From contig JADKID010000024.1 in the NCBI GenBank assembly GCA_016721425.1, positions 50,639 through 114,638 of the forward strand: a DNA stretch of 64,000 nucleotides. The letters run 5' to 3'. The notes under the pieces are model-generated. The model was not told the DNA's origin. It saw only the letters and a program-made list of their open reading frames with translations, and made no database searches. The stretch is from Bryobacterales bacterium (GTDB lineage Bacteria; Acidobacteriota; Terriglobia; Bryobacterales; Bryobacteraceae). Positions 1 to 10,243 of the stretch are shown here, in pieces (within the stretch, counting starts at the first letter, position 1; each line of letters begins with the position of its first letter). Made by a program: the position numbers and the translations under genes.

Positions 1-1
1 C

Positions 2-849
2 GTCATGACGCACGCCTTCTTCAAGGCGCTGCTCTTCCTGGGCGCCGGTTCGGTGATCCACGCTCTTTCGGGCGAACAGGATCTGCGCATGATGGGCGGG
101 CTGCGCAAGAAGATCCCGGTGACCTTCGCCGTGCTGTTCTGCGCCTCGGTCGCCATCGCCGGTGTGCCGCCGTTTGCCGGCTACTACTCCAAGGACGCCA
201 TTTTGCTGGCCGCCCACGCGCATCACCCGTGGATGTACTGGGTGGGTGTTGTAACTGCCGGAATGACCGCTTTTTACGTCTTTAGAGCGTTCTTTTTGTG
301 CTTTTTTGGCACCTATCGCGGACAGGCCCATCCGCACGAGTCTCCGCTGGTGATGACCGCACCGCTGATGGTTCTGGCCGCGCTCAGCCTGGGCGGCGGC
401 TACTTCCTGAACGTCCCGCACTACCTGGAGCCGCTCTTCGGCGGCGAGCATGCGGCGCACGATGAGACGCTGGTGCTCATCTCCGTCGGCGCCGGTCTAC
501 TGGGCATCGCGCTGGCCGCGCTCTTCTACGTGGTCAAGCCCGGCTTGGCCGATGGCTTGGCGCGCGCTTTCAGTTGGCCCTACAAACTCTTCTACAACAA
601 GTATTTCGTGGATGAAGCCTATGATGCCGTCATCGTCCATCCTTTGCGCGACGGATCATCGTCGGTGCTGTGGAAGGGCGTGGACGCCCGCATCATCGAC
701 GGCGCGGTGAACGGCACGGGCTCGCTGATGCGCGCCATCGGCGGCGGGCTGCGGGAGATGCAGTCCGGCTACATCCGGCGCTATGCGGCCTGGGTGGTGC
801 TCGGCTCGGTGGCGATCATCGCCGTCGTCAGCTTCTGGGGAGGCGTGAA

Positions 850-853
<4 letters not shown>
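2..853 (+). CDS. nuoL: NADH-quinone oxidoreductase subunit L, C-terminal part (5' cut by window)
   Basis: Last ~283 residues of the antiporter-like membrane subunit L of respiratory complex I, which couples quinone reduction to proton pumping in the inner membrane. The visible part has the conserved run THAFFKALLFLGAGSVIHAL near its left end, then GVPPFAGYYSKD, and several membrane segments, followed by the long amphipathic and final transmembrane helices typical of NuoL. Full NuoL proteins are about 610-680 residues, so roughly half is outside the window. The stop overlaps the GTG start of nuoM by 4 bases, which shows co-transcription and translational coupling. The family call is secure from the motifs and from nuoM and nuoN following. 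Confidence 0.95.
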
Positions 854-2365
<1,512 letters not shown>

Positions 2366-2376
<11 letters not shown>

Positions 2377-3832
2377 CTTCATGCCCACCGCGCAGGAGTA
2401 TCTCCGGTTTGCGCCGGAGTCGCTACTGATCCTCGTGGGTGTGCTCCTCATGATTCTGGAGCCGCTGAGCGGGCCGGACGGTAAGCGCAAGTTCGCAGTA
2501 ATCTCTTTCGCCGCTTTGGCCGCGGCCATCGGGCTCGCCATCGCCGCCGGCATGGATCCCGGCCCGGCGTTCTCCGGCCTTCTGATGGTGGATGGCTTCG
2601 CCACGTTCTTCCGCGTGCTCGTGCTGGTGATCGGCATGTTCGTCATCCTGATCTCCACGAACTACCTGAAGCTGGAAGGACACGAATCGGGAGAATACTA
2701 CGCTCTGCTGCTCTTCTCGGTTGTGGGTCAGTGCCTGATGGCGGCCTCCAACGACCTGATCATGCTCTTCATCGGCCTGGAGTGCAGCTCCATCGCCAGC
2801 TACGTGCTGGCCGGTTATCTGCGCGATGACAAGCGCAACAACGAATCCGCGCTGAAGTACTTCCTGCTGGGCTCTTTCGCCACCGCATTTCTGTTGTACG
2901 GCGTCGCCTGGACTTACGGCACCACCGGCACCACTAACCTCACGGCCATCCGCGCGTATCTGATGGACCCCGCCCACCATGCCAACATGGTTGTCGTTGG
3001 GGCGGCCACGGCGCTGATGTTCGTCGGCTTCGCCTTCAAAGTCTCCGCCGCGCCCTTCCAGATGTGGGCGCCGGACGTCTACCAGGGCGCGCCCGCGCCG
3101 GTGACGGCGTTCATGTCCATCGGCTCAAAAGCCGCAGCCTTCGCCATGTTTGTGCGGGTCATGATGACGGCCTTCGAGCCGGTGAAGGATCGCTGGGAGC
3201 CGCTCATCTGGATCTCCGCACTCGCCACCATGACCATCGGCAACTGCGCCGCGCTCCGCCAGTCCAACCTCAAGCGCCTGCTGGCATACAGCTCCATCGC
3301 GCACGCCGGATACCTGATGGTGGCCATCACCGCGCACAGCGAGATCGGCACGGCGTCGGTCATGTTCTACCTCACCTCCTACGCGCTGATGAGCCTGGGC
3401 GCCTTCGCCATTGTGGTTTACATCGCCCGCAAGGGAGAGCGCTTCGTGGAGATTAACGACCTGGCCGGTCTCAGCCAACGCCAACCGCTGGTGGCCGCGT
3501 TGTTCGTCATCTTCCTGCTCTCGTTCACGGGCATTCCGCTCACGGCCGGCTTCTTCGGCAAGTTCTACATCTTCAAGGCGGCGCTGGATTCCAACCTCGT
3601 CTGGCTGGCGATCCTGGGCATGTTGAACAGCGCGGTGGCCGCGTACTACTATCTGCGGCTGATCGTCGTGATGTACATGCAGCCTCCGGCCGAGGGCGCC
3701 GAGGAACTGCTGGCGCCCACCATCGGCATCCGGGTCACCATGCTGGTGACGGCCGCGCTGACCATCGCGCTGGGCATCTTCCCGTCGTTCATTCTCGATC
3801 TGGCAGGGAAGTCCGCCGCGTTCGCTCGCTAA
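2366..3832 (+). CDS. nuoN: NADH-quinone oxidoreductase subunit N
   Basis: Third antiporter-like subunit of complex I, 488 residues, last gene of the nuo operon here. Motifs include LECSSIASYVLAGY, KYFLLGSFATAFLLYG, the segment SAAPFQMWAPDVYQGAPAPV (residues ~228-247) and LLAYSSIAHAGYL, all typical of NuoN. The ATG at 2366 is preceded by an AAAGGA site about 8 bases away and overlaps the end of nuoM; a second ATG five codons on is possible. The gap of about 100 bases to the convergent subtilase gene holds no recognised gene. Function is assigned from family knowledge; the operon order L-M-N is the standard end of nuo clusters. Confidence 0.96.
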
Positions 3833-3935
3833 AGCGTTTTCACCGTTGTTGCCGTCCACCGCGTGCTCGCGCGCGGCTCTGAACCGAGCCGCGAACCTCA
3901 GGGCGGGGACCACGAAATTCCCGAAATGCTCTCAT

Positions 3936-6353
3936 CTACAGGCCGGTGATCGTCACCGTGGTGACGATGCTGCCAGCCTGAATCTGGAAGACGTTGGCGC
4001 CAGCGATAAAGCCGAGCGCCGCGTCAAACCCAAATAGGCCAGGGATCTCCGTGTCGTAGACGGATACCTTGCTGACAGTCCCGCCGCCGCTCACCACCGA
4101 TATCTCCGGCAGTTTGTCGGTGATGGCCAGGCCCGAAAGGTCCAACACGCGGAACAGCACGGCATCCTGCTGCCGCGCGCCGCGACGCCCGCTGGTTGTT
4201 GCGCTCACAACGCTGATATAGGCGGGGATGTACTCGGTGGCCGCGTACCAGTAGGGCACGCGAATGCTGCGGCCTGTGGTGGCGCCGGAGATCACCAGGT
4301 AGCCCTCGTGCGGCCCCAGCGTGGCGCCGTGCAGGACAAATGAAACCGGCACGTCCGCAGCAGCGCCCGCCGCCAGCTCCACACTTGGCATGGCCACCAC
4401 CGGGCCGGGCAATTCGTTGCTTGGCTCCACGGAGATCGTGAATGTTTCCGTCTCCGCGCCTATGTTGGTGACGGTTAGCGTGCGGGCCATCTCGGCATCC
4501 ACCCCGCCCGCGCCAAAGCTGAGTGACACGGGATAGGCAGTCGCCGTCGAGTTTAAGGCAGCCTGCGCGTTCAGCAAGCCGGCGCCGGTTCGCTGCAGGC
4601 CGGTCACGCCGCCCGACAGTCCCTCCACCGTGCCGCCTGTGTTGATTAGCAGAGACCGGTACTGATCCACGCTCAGCCCTGGCCGGGCGCCCTTCAGCAG
4701 CGCGGCTACGCCGGCCACTACCGGGGCAGAGAAACTGGTGCCGTCCACAGCCATGAAGCCGGTGGAAGAGTACATGCTGCTTAGCGGGTCCAAAGACTGG
4801 GTGGCCGTGTAAACATCGCCGCCCATCGCCATCAGGTCCGGCTTAATGCCCAGATCCACGTTGGGGCCGGCCGCGGTGAAATCCGTGAGGCGGTTGGGAA
4901 TCCGCTGCACCGGGCCCAGGGTGAAACTGACGGTGGCCCAAAGCTCGCCCTGAGCGGCGAGCGCCTGCCGGATCGTCTGTGCGTCGTCGTAGCTAATCAT
5001 CTCCGCCGGCAGCGTTGCGGCGCCGACGCTCATGCCGAAGGGCGCAGTGGCGCTATCGGCGGTGTACACAACCGCACCCACCGCGCCGGCATCGCGGGCC
5101 ACGTTGAGCTTGGTCTCAAAGGTGCAGGTTCCGCGCCGGATCAGCGCGACGCGGCCAGAAAGACTGCCACCGGCGATGGACGAGCAGAGCAGGCCCGTCT
5201 CGTCGAGCGTCGTGACGTCCACGATGGGCGCGACGATTGGAGTGGCCGGGGCCGCGCCGCTGCTGGTGACGGCCACAAAGGGAGACAAGCCGGTCACCTC
5301 CACGCTGGCGGCGAATGTCCGGTCGTTCGTAGTGGCGCCCACGGCGATGACGGAAGGGGCCGTTGCCGGGGATGAAATCGTATTCAGGCTTGGGCCATTG
5401 TTGCCCGCCGCCGCCACCACGATGACGCCCGCTTGCACGGCGCGCTCCACCGCCTCCACTTCCACGTCGTCCGCCAGGCGCGGCGCCAGGTCGCTGCCCA
5501 GGCTGAGGTTGATGATGTCCATGCCGTCGGAAACGGCGTCATCGATGGCCTTGATGATCGCCGCGTCGCTGGTGTAGTCATTCCAGCCAGGCGTGCCAAA
5601 AACCTTGTAGACGCCGAGGTGTGCCTTGGGCGCGATGCCGGTGATGGTGGCCAGTGGGCCGGCAGCACGGCCGCCGGCGGCGATCATCGCCAGGGCCGTG
5701 CCGTGGCCGACGTGATCACGAACGCTATAGTCGGGGTCGCGGTACGGCAAGAGCGAAACGTAGCTGCGCGCCACGATGATCTTGCCGCTGGTGTAGCTGA
5801 GATCGGAAGTACTCCCTCCGCGCGGATAGCCGTCTGGCGCTGTGAGCCCGGAATTCAGGAACGCTTCGTGCCCGGCTGTGATCCCGCTGTCGATAATGGC
5901 GATCCTGATGCCGGCGCCGGCGCGGTCTTCGCCAATCTGGTTCCATGCCTCCAGTACCTTGTGCTGGATCACGGCGCGATCCAGCAGCATGTGCACGGTT
6001 CGCATCGGGACTACGCGCTTTACGCCGGGCAGCGCTGCCACCTCCGCGGCCTGGGCCGCCGTGGCCTCGATAAACAGGGCGTTGGCCACCGTGTCCACCG
6101 TATCCAGGACACTGGCGGAGCGCTGCTCCACCTCGCCGCGCATCCGGGCGTGCTCCATGCGGATGCGGCCGCGGTGGGAGGCGGCGGAGGCGCCTTGCAG
6201 CCGCGCACGGATTCCCGGGCCGCCCCCGTGCGCGGCTACCGGCTCGGTGGTGAGCTCCACAATATAGCGTCCGGGGATGGTCCCTGCAAAGATCGACGGT
6301 GCGCCAAGGAGCGTCAGGACAACGAGCAGGCGGTAACAAGGATGCCAGTGCAT
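3936..6353 (-). CDS. secreted S8 family subtilisin-like serine peptidase
   Basis: Exported endopeptidase of the subtilase family, about 805 residues. The start at 6353 opens a clear signal peptide (MHWHPCYRLLVVLTLLGAPS, then IFAG); a GTG at 6446 would add 31 basic, polar residues before it and is less likely. Order of parts: an inhibitor-I9-like propeptide (GRYIVELT), then the catalytic domain with Asp155 (IAIIDSGI), His217 (VGHGTALA) and Ser540 (DGTSFSAPVV). A protease-associated insert (CTFETKLNVARDAGAVGAVVY) lies between His and Ser, and a C-terminal Ig-like region (TVTNIGAETETFTISVEP) follows. It is divergent from the sensor kinase at 6478. The class is certain; the substrate is unknown. 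Confidence 0.93.
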   Translation of the reverse strand: MHWHPCYRLLVVLTLLGAPSIFAGTIPGRYIVELTTEPVAAHGGGPGIRARLQGASAASHRGRIRMEHARMRGEVEQRSASVLDTVDTVANALFIEATAAQAAEVAALPGVKRVVPMRTVHMLLDRAVIQHKVLEAWNQIGEDRAGAGIRIAIIDSGITAGHEAFLNSGLTAPDGYPRGGSTSDLSYTSGKIIVARSYVSLLPYRDPDYSVRDHVGHGTALAMIAAGGRAAGPLATITGIAPKAHLGVYKVFGTPGWNDYTSDAAIIKAIDDAVSDGMDIINLSLGSDLAPRLADDVEVEAVERAVQAGVIVVAAAGNNGPSLNTISSPATAPSVIAVGATTNDRTFAASVEVTGLSPFVAVTSSGAAPATPIVAPIVDVTTLDETGLLCSSIAGGSLSGRVALIRRGTCTFETKLNVARDAGAVGAVVYTADSATAPFGMSVGAATLPAEMISYDDAQTIRQALAAQGELWATVSFTLGPVQRIPNRLTDFTAAGPNVDLGIKPDLMAMGGDVYTATQSLDPLSSMYSSTGFMAVDGTSFSAPVVAGVAALLKGARPGLSVDQYRSLLINTGGTVEGLSGGVTGLQRTGAGLLNAQAALNSTATAYPVSLSFGAGGVDAEMARTLTVTNIGAETETFTISVEPSNELPGPVVAMPSVELAAGAAADVPVSFVLHGATLGPHEGYLVISGATTGRSIRVPYWYAATEYIPAYISVVSATTSGRRGARQQDAVLFRVLDLSGLAITDKLPEISVVSGGGTVSKVSVYDTEIPGLFGFDAALGFIAGANVFQIQAGSIVTTVTITGL

Positions 6354-6477
6354 AATCTGCCGATACGGCCCAGGCTGGTTTCGTTTCGCCCTTCTGTACG
6401 ATCTTAATTTTCTTGACGAGGTTTTTACGGTGGTGTGGGCGTCCACTGGCGCCTGGGACGGCTTAGTGTAGAAAGGT

Positions 6478-8238
6478 ATGGGTACGGAAACTCAAAAGAG
6501 GCGATCGCTGCTCTCCTGGCTGACCATGGGGACGCTGTTAGCGTTGTGCGCTGTGCTGGGCGGCTTGCAGTACCGATGGGTGGGCGAACTCAGTCTGGCT
6601 GAGCGGCACAGGCTCAAGAGCGGTTTGCAGGCCAGCCTCAACCGGCTGAGCCGGGACTTCAACAGTGAGATCAGCGGCGCGTGTGCCGCGCTAGTGCCGT
6701 TGAACCAGTCGATCTTACAGCCGCCGCCGGAGGAATCCTATACGGCGCGCTATCTGCAATTGCGGGAATCCAGCCAGGCGGAGCCGTATTTTCGCGCGGT
6801 TGCCCGGGCGGTACCCAGTGGAGATGATTTGAAGCTGCGGCAGTTGGACATGGCCACGGGCCTGTTCCGCGACGCCGAATGGCCGGCCAATTGGCAGCCG
6901 ATGCGGCGGCGGCTGCAAGCCCGGTGGCACCAGGAAGGGCGCGAGCCGATCAAAGGACCCTCTCCGGGCGGGGAGGATCTGGGCATGCTGCTGGATATCC
7001 CGCGCTTCGTGCAGGTTAGTGCGGGAACCTCCGCGATTCCGCCAGTGTGGCGGGCTGCTGAATGGCTCATCTTCGAGTTGCAGCCGGCGCACCTGCGGGA
7101 GAACGTGCTGCCGGAGTTGCTGCGCCGGCACCTGGGGGTGGAGGGGAGCAAGGAGTTTCAGGTAGAGTTGGTGACCAAGACATCGCCTCCCAAAATCATC
7201 TTCTCTTCCGATGGAGTGGAGGTTGCCTCCATCGGCAGGACCGCCGATGCTTCGGTGAACGTGCTGGATTTGCAGTACGAACGGATCCTGCGCCGCGGTC
7301 TCCGCAACATCACGATCTCCCGCACGTCGGCGCCGGAATGGGGCCGGTGGACCCTTTCGGCGCGCCACCATGCCGGCTCTCTGGAAGCCGTGGTGGATCG
7401 CGCCCGGTGGCGGAATCTCTCCGTGACGGGTGGCATCCTGCTGCTGATGCTCGCCACGGTGTTCGCTCTGATTCGCTATACCCAGCGCGCGCAGAAGCTG
7501 GCGGAGCTCCAGATGGATTTCGTCGCCGGCGTGTCGCACGAGCTGCGCACTCCGTTGACGGTCATCCATACTGCCGCCTACAATCTTCGCGGCCGAATCT
7601 CGCAGGATCCGGTACGTGTGGCCAAGTATGGCGCGCTCATCCAGCAGGAAAGTGAACGTCTACGCGAATTGGTGGAGCGGGTGCTCCGATTTGCCGGCGC
7701 ACAGGCTGGGCAGGTGATCCAGCAACGCGACGCCGTGTCGCTGGAAGCCATCCTGGATGATTCGCTAGCCGCCAGCGCCTCGGTGCTGGAGAGTGCCCAC
7801 TGTTCGGTGGAGAGAAAGACGGAACCCAACCTGCCCCTGGTCATGGCCGACGCCGTCGCTCTGAAGCACGCTTTCATCAATCTCCTGTCGAATGCTGCCA
7901 AATATGGTTGCGAGGGAAACAATTGGATAGGAATCAGCGCCATAACAAAAGGTGGCGAGGATCGTTCCATTGTGGAAGTGCGCATCGCCGACCATGGCCC
8001 GGGCATCCCGCCCGAGGAACAGGCTCAGATCTTTGAGCCGTTCTTCCGCGGGCGCCGGGCAGTACTGGCGCAGACCCACGGGACGGGTCTGGGCCTGAGT
8101 TTGGTGAAAGGAATCGTCGAGGCGCACGAGGGCACCATCGAAGTGGAGAGCGAGCCTGGAAAGGGTACGGTCTTTACGGTGAGAATCCCGGCCGCCCCGA
8201 TGGCGAAACAGGATGAGTGCACGAGTCTTACTAATTGA
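6478..8238 (+). CDS. membrane-bound sensor histidine kinase
   Basis: Sensor of a two-component system, 586 residues. A first membrane helix (residues ~13-31) and a second (~313-334) enclose a ~280-residue extracytoplasmic sensor with no domain I recognise. Then come HisKA with the phosphoacceptor His354 in FVAGVSHELRTPL and a HATPase domain with the N box (NLLSNAAKYG), G1 box (IADHGPGIPPEE), F box (FEPFFRG) and G2 box (GTGLGLSLVKGI). An AGAAAGG site lies directly before the ATG. Its last 26 bases overlap the regulator gene that follows, so the two are translated together. The signal sensed is unknown. Confidence 0.95.
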   Translation: MGTETQKRRSLLSWLTMGTLLALCAVLGGLQYRWVGELSLAERHRLKSGLQASLNRLSRDFNSEISGACAALVPLNQSILQPPPEESYTARYLQLRESSQAEPYFRAVARAVPSGDDLKLRQLDMATGLFRDAEWPANWQPMRRRLQARWHQEGREPIKGPSPGGEDLGMLLDIPRFVQVSAGTSAIPPVWRAAEWLIFELQPAHLRENVLPELLRRHLGVEGSKEFQVELVTKTSPPKIIFSSDGVEVASIGRTADASVNVLDLQYERILRRGLRNITISRTSAPEWGRWTLSARHHAGSLEAVVDRARWRNLSVTGGILLLMLATVFALIRYTQRAQKLAELQMDFVAGVSHELRTPLTVIHTAAYNLRGRISQDPVRVAKYGALIQQESERLRELVERVLRFAGAQAGQVIQQRDAVSLEAILDDSLAASASVLESAHCSVERKTEPNLPLVMADAVALKHAFINLLSNAAKYGCEGNNWIGISAITKGGEDRSIVEVRIADHGPGIPPEEQAQIFEPFFRGRRAVLAQTHGTGLGLSLVKGIVEAHEGTIEVESEPGKGTVFTVRIPAAPMAKQDECTSLTN

Positions 8239-8899
8239 GGACGAGCCAGGGCTGGTAATGACAGTCTCGGACCTGCTGGCCGATGAGGGCTACGTGGTGG
8301 AATCTGCCAGCGACGGCCCCACTGGACTGGCACGGGCGACTAACGAACCGTTTGACCTTCTGATCCTGGACGTGATGCTTCCGGGCATGAGCGGCTTCGA
8401 GGTATGCCGCGAGTTGAGGCAGCGTGGCAAGGATGTGGCGATTCTCATGCTCACCGCGAAAACACAGGTGGTGGATCGTGTGGTGGGACTCAAGCTCGGC
8501 GCCGATGACTATCTGAGCAAACCCTTTGATCCGGCCGAACTGGTGGCGCGCGTGGAGGCACTGTTGCGGCGGGTCTGCAAAGAGAAGCTGACTCCCGTGG
8601 TGAGCTTCCAGTTCTCGGATGTGGACGTGGATTTCGAGAAGGGTGAAGTGACCAAGGGCGGGGAATCCGTGGCGCTGGCGGGGAAGGAGTTGCAGTTGCT
8701 CCGATACCTGGTGGACCACCGCGGCAAAGTGGTTCCCCGCGAAGAACTGCTGGAAAACGTCTGGGAGTATCAGGCCGGTGTGTCATCCCGCACCATTGAT
8801 GTGCATGTGGCCTGGCTGAGGCAGAAGCTGGAAACCTATCCGCAGAATCCACGCTACATCCAAACTGTGCGTGGAGTGGGCTACCGCTTCTCCACCTGA
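8213..8899 (+). CDS. OmpR/PhoB-family response regulator
   Basis: Transcription factor partner of the upstream kinase, 228 residues. The receiver domain (1-120) has the acidic pair E9/D10, the phosphorylation site Asp53 (LLILDVMLPGMSG), Thr (MLTAK) and Lys (YLSKPFDPAEL). A winged-helix DNA-binding domain follows, ending in the classic HVAWLRQKLE and IQTVRGVGYRFS. The gene overlaps the kinase by 26 bases, so it is a cognate pair by position. A strong hairpin follows the stop. Targets are unknown, but the convergent neighbour cluster contains a second regulator of the same family that has no kinase of its own. Confidence 0.95.
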   Translation: MSARVLLIEDEPGLVMTVSDLLADEGYVVESASDGPTGLARATNEPFDLLILDVMLPGMSGFEVCRELRQRGKDVAILMLTAKTQVVDRVVGLKLGADDYLSKPFDPAELVARVEALLRRVCKEKLTPVVSFQFSDVDVDFEKGEVTKGGESVALAGKELQLLRYLVDHRGKVVPREELLENVWEYQAGVSSRTIDVHVAWLRQKLETYPQNPRYIQTVRGVGYRFST

Positions 8900-8904
8900 A
8901 AACA

Positions 8905-8948
8905 CGCAAGCGGGCGCGGCCCTGGGGAGTTGGCCGCGCCCGCTTGCG
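8905..8948. terminator. bidirectional hairpin between convergent genes
   Basis: A perfect 17-bp inverted repeat (left arm 8905-8921, right arm 8932-8948, 10-base loop) lies between the stop of the response regulator and the stop of the convergent Spy-like gene. On the reverse strand it is followed by GTGTTTTC, a short T run; on the forward strand by GAAACC. Intrinsic terminator for the reverse cluster, probably serving both strands. Confidence 0.8.
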
Positions 8949-8960
8949 AAACCACGCAAC

Positions 8961-9443
8961 CTACTGATTGCGTGGCGCGCGGCTCTGCGCTCCGCGTGGC
9001 GCCATGCCCATTCCAGGGCCTCCGCCAAAGCCGCCCATGCCCATGCCGCCGCCCATCTCGTCGTACTTGGCCTTCTGCTCAGCCGTCAACAGAGCGTAGA
9101 ACTTGGCCTGCGCCTTGGCCTGGATAGCAGTGATCTGGCCGCTGGACGTGCCAATCGGGATAGAAAGCGTATCCAGCTCCACATCCGTCTTGCCGTCCTT
9201 GATGGCCTGGCGCAGCGCGTCCTGTGCGCTCCTCATCTGCCCGGCCACAGTCTGAACCGAGGCATCAGCGGCATCAAAGATCGCCTTGGCAGCCGTCTTC
9301 TGGTCGGTGGTCAGGTTCAGGTAGCCTGCCATGAAATCCACCCGGTTGCCACGCCCGCCCCCGGGGCCGCCCATGCCGCCCTGGGCCATCACCGGCAACG
9401 CCGCGCAGGCAGCCAGTACGACAGTCAGAATTCGTCTCGTCAT
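8961..9443 (-). CDS. periplasmic Spy/CpxP-like LTXXQ-motif protein
   Basis: Small exported helical protein, 160 residues. The signal peptide MTRRILTVVLAACAALPVMA is followed by a Gly-rich linker, then two LTxxQ motifs (LTTDQKTAAKAIFDAAD at ~44 and LTAEQKAKYDEM at ~119) that define the Spy/CpxP/CnrX superfamily. Members are periplasmic chaperones or metal-stress sensors. The C-terminal ~30 residues are Met/Gly-rich (MGGGMGMGGFGGGPGMGMAP). It is the last gene of the reverse cluster and ends at the hairpin at 8905-8948. Whether it is a chaperone or a metal-binding accessory cannot be told from sequence; the Met-rich tail would fit copper binding but proves nothing. Confidence 0.85.
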   Translation of the reverse strand: MTRRILTVVLAACAALPVMAQGGMGGPGGGRGNRVDFMAGYLNLTTDQKTAAKAIFDAADASVQTVAGQMRSAQDALRQAIKDGKTDVELDTLSIPIGTSSGQITAIQAKAQAKFYALLTAEQKAKYDEMGGGMGMGGFGGGPGMGMAPRGAQSRAPRNQ

Positions 9444-9529
9444 TGATCTTCTTTCAACCTCCTAGTGCATTGAACGCGGCCCGTGTAGTGGCGTTGCGTC
9501 TGTTTGCATGCCGCAACGTAAAGATTCGT

Positions 9530-10243
9530 TTACGCGCCGCTCTGCTGCCCGGCGCGGAGTTGGTAGCCCTGGCCGCGCACGGTGAGCAGCAGTTGTGGGG
9601 AACTCGGGTTGCGCTCCAGTTTCTGCCGGAGTTGGGCCACATGCACGTCCAGAGTGCGTGTGTTGGAGGTATGGTAGCCCCACACCTCGGTGAGCAGCTC
9701 CTTCCGCGTCACTACGCGGTCCGGCCGGCCGGCCAGGTACTTCAGCAGTTCCATCTCCTTCAGCGCCAGATTGACGGGCCGGCCATTGCGCTCAACGCGG
9801 CCCCGTGCAAAATCCACCGAAATCTCGCCAAAGCGCTCTGTGCTGGCGGGGCCCTCCGTCGTCATGCGAGCCCTCCGCAGCAGTGCGTGCACCCTGGCGA
9901 TCAACTCGGCAGGGTGGAATGGCTTGGTGAGGTAGTCATCTGCGCCCAACATCAACCCCTGGACCCGATCCGCCAGTGTGGACCGGGAGGAGAGCATCAG
10001 CATCGGAACCTCAATGCCCTGCTGGCGGATGCTCCGGCAGACGTCAAAGCCTGTCTGGTCCGGCAACATGAGATCCAGCAGGATCAGATCGAACATCTCC
10101 GCGGCAGCCCGTTGCTGGGCTGCCGCACCGTTTGAGACTGTTGTCACGTGGTGGAACTCCGCTTCCAGAAGGTCCGTCAGGACCAGTGTCAAGGCTGGAT
10201 CGTCTTCCACGAGGAGGATGCGGCGAGCGGCGGGAATCGGCAT
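9530..10243 (-). CDS. OmpR/PhoB-family response regulator (orphan in its operon)
   Basis: 237 residues. The receiver has D14/D15, phospho-Asp57 (LILLDLMLPDQTGFDV) and the Lys of YLTKPFHPAEL; the winged-helix domain ends in HVAQLRQKLERN and VRGQGYQLRAG. The start ATG overlaps the stop of the TonB-dependent receptor gene by one base (TGATG), so it is co-translated with it; no kinase gene lies in the reverse cluster. The only nearby kinase is the convergent one at 6478, which already has a partner. It may answer to that kinase or to one elsewhere. The link to a receptor gene suggests it controls its own operon. Confidence 0.94.
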   Translation of the reverse strand: MPIPAARRILLVEDDPALTLVLTDLLEAEFHHVTTVSNGAAAQQRAAAEMFDLILLDLMLPDQTGFDVCRSIRQQGIEVPMLMLSSRSTLADRVQGLMLGADDYLTKPFHPAELIARVHALLRRARMTTEGPASTERFGEISVDFARGRVERNGRPVNLALKEMELLKYLAGRPDRVVTRKELLTEVWGYHTSNTRTLDVHVAQLRQKLERNPSSPQLLLTVRGQGYQLRAGQQSGA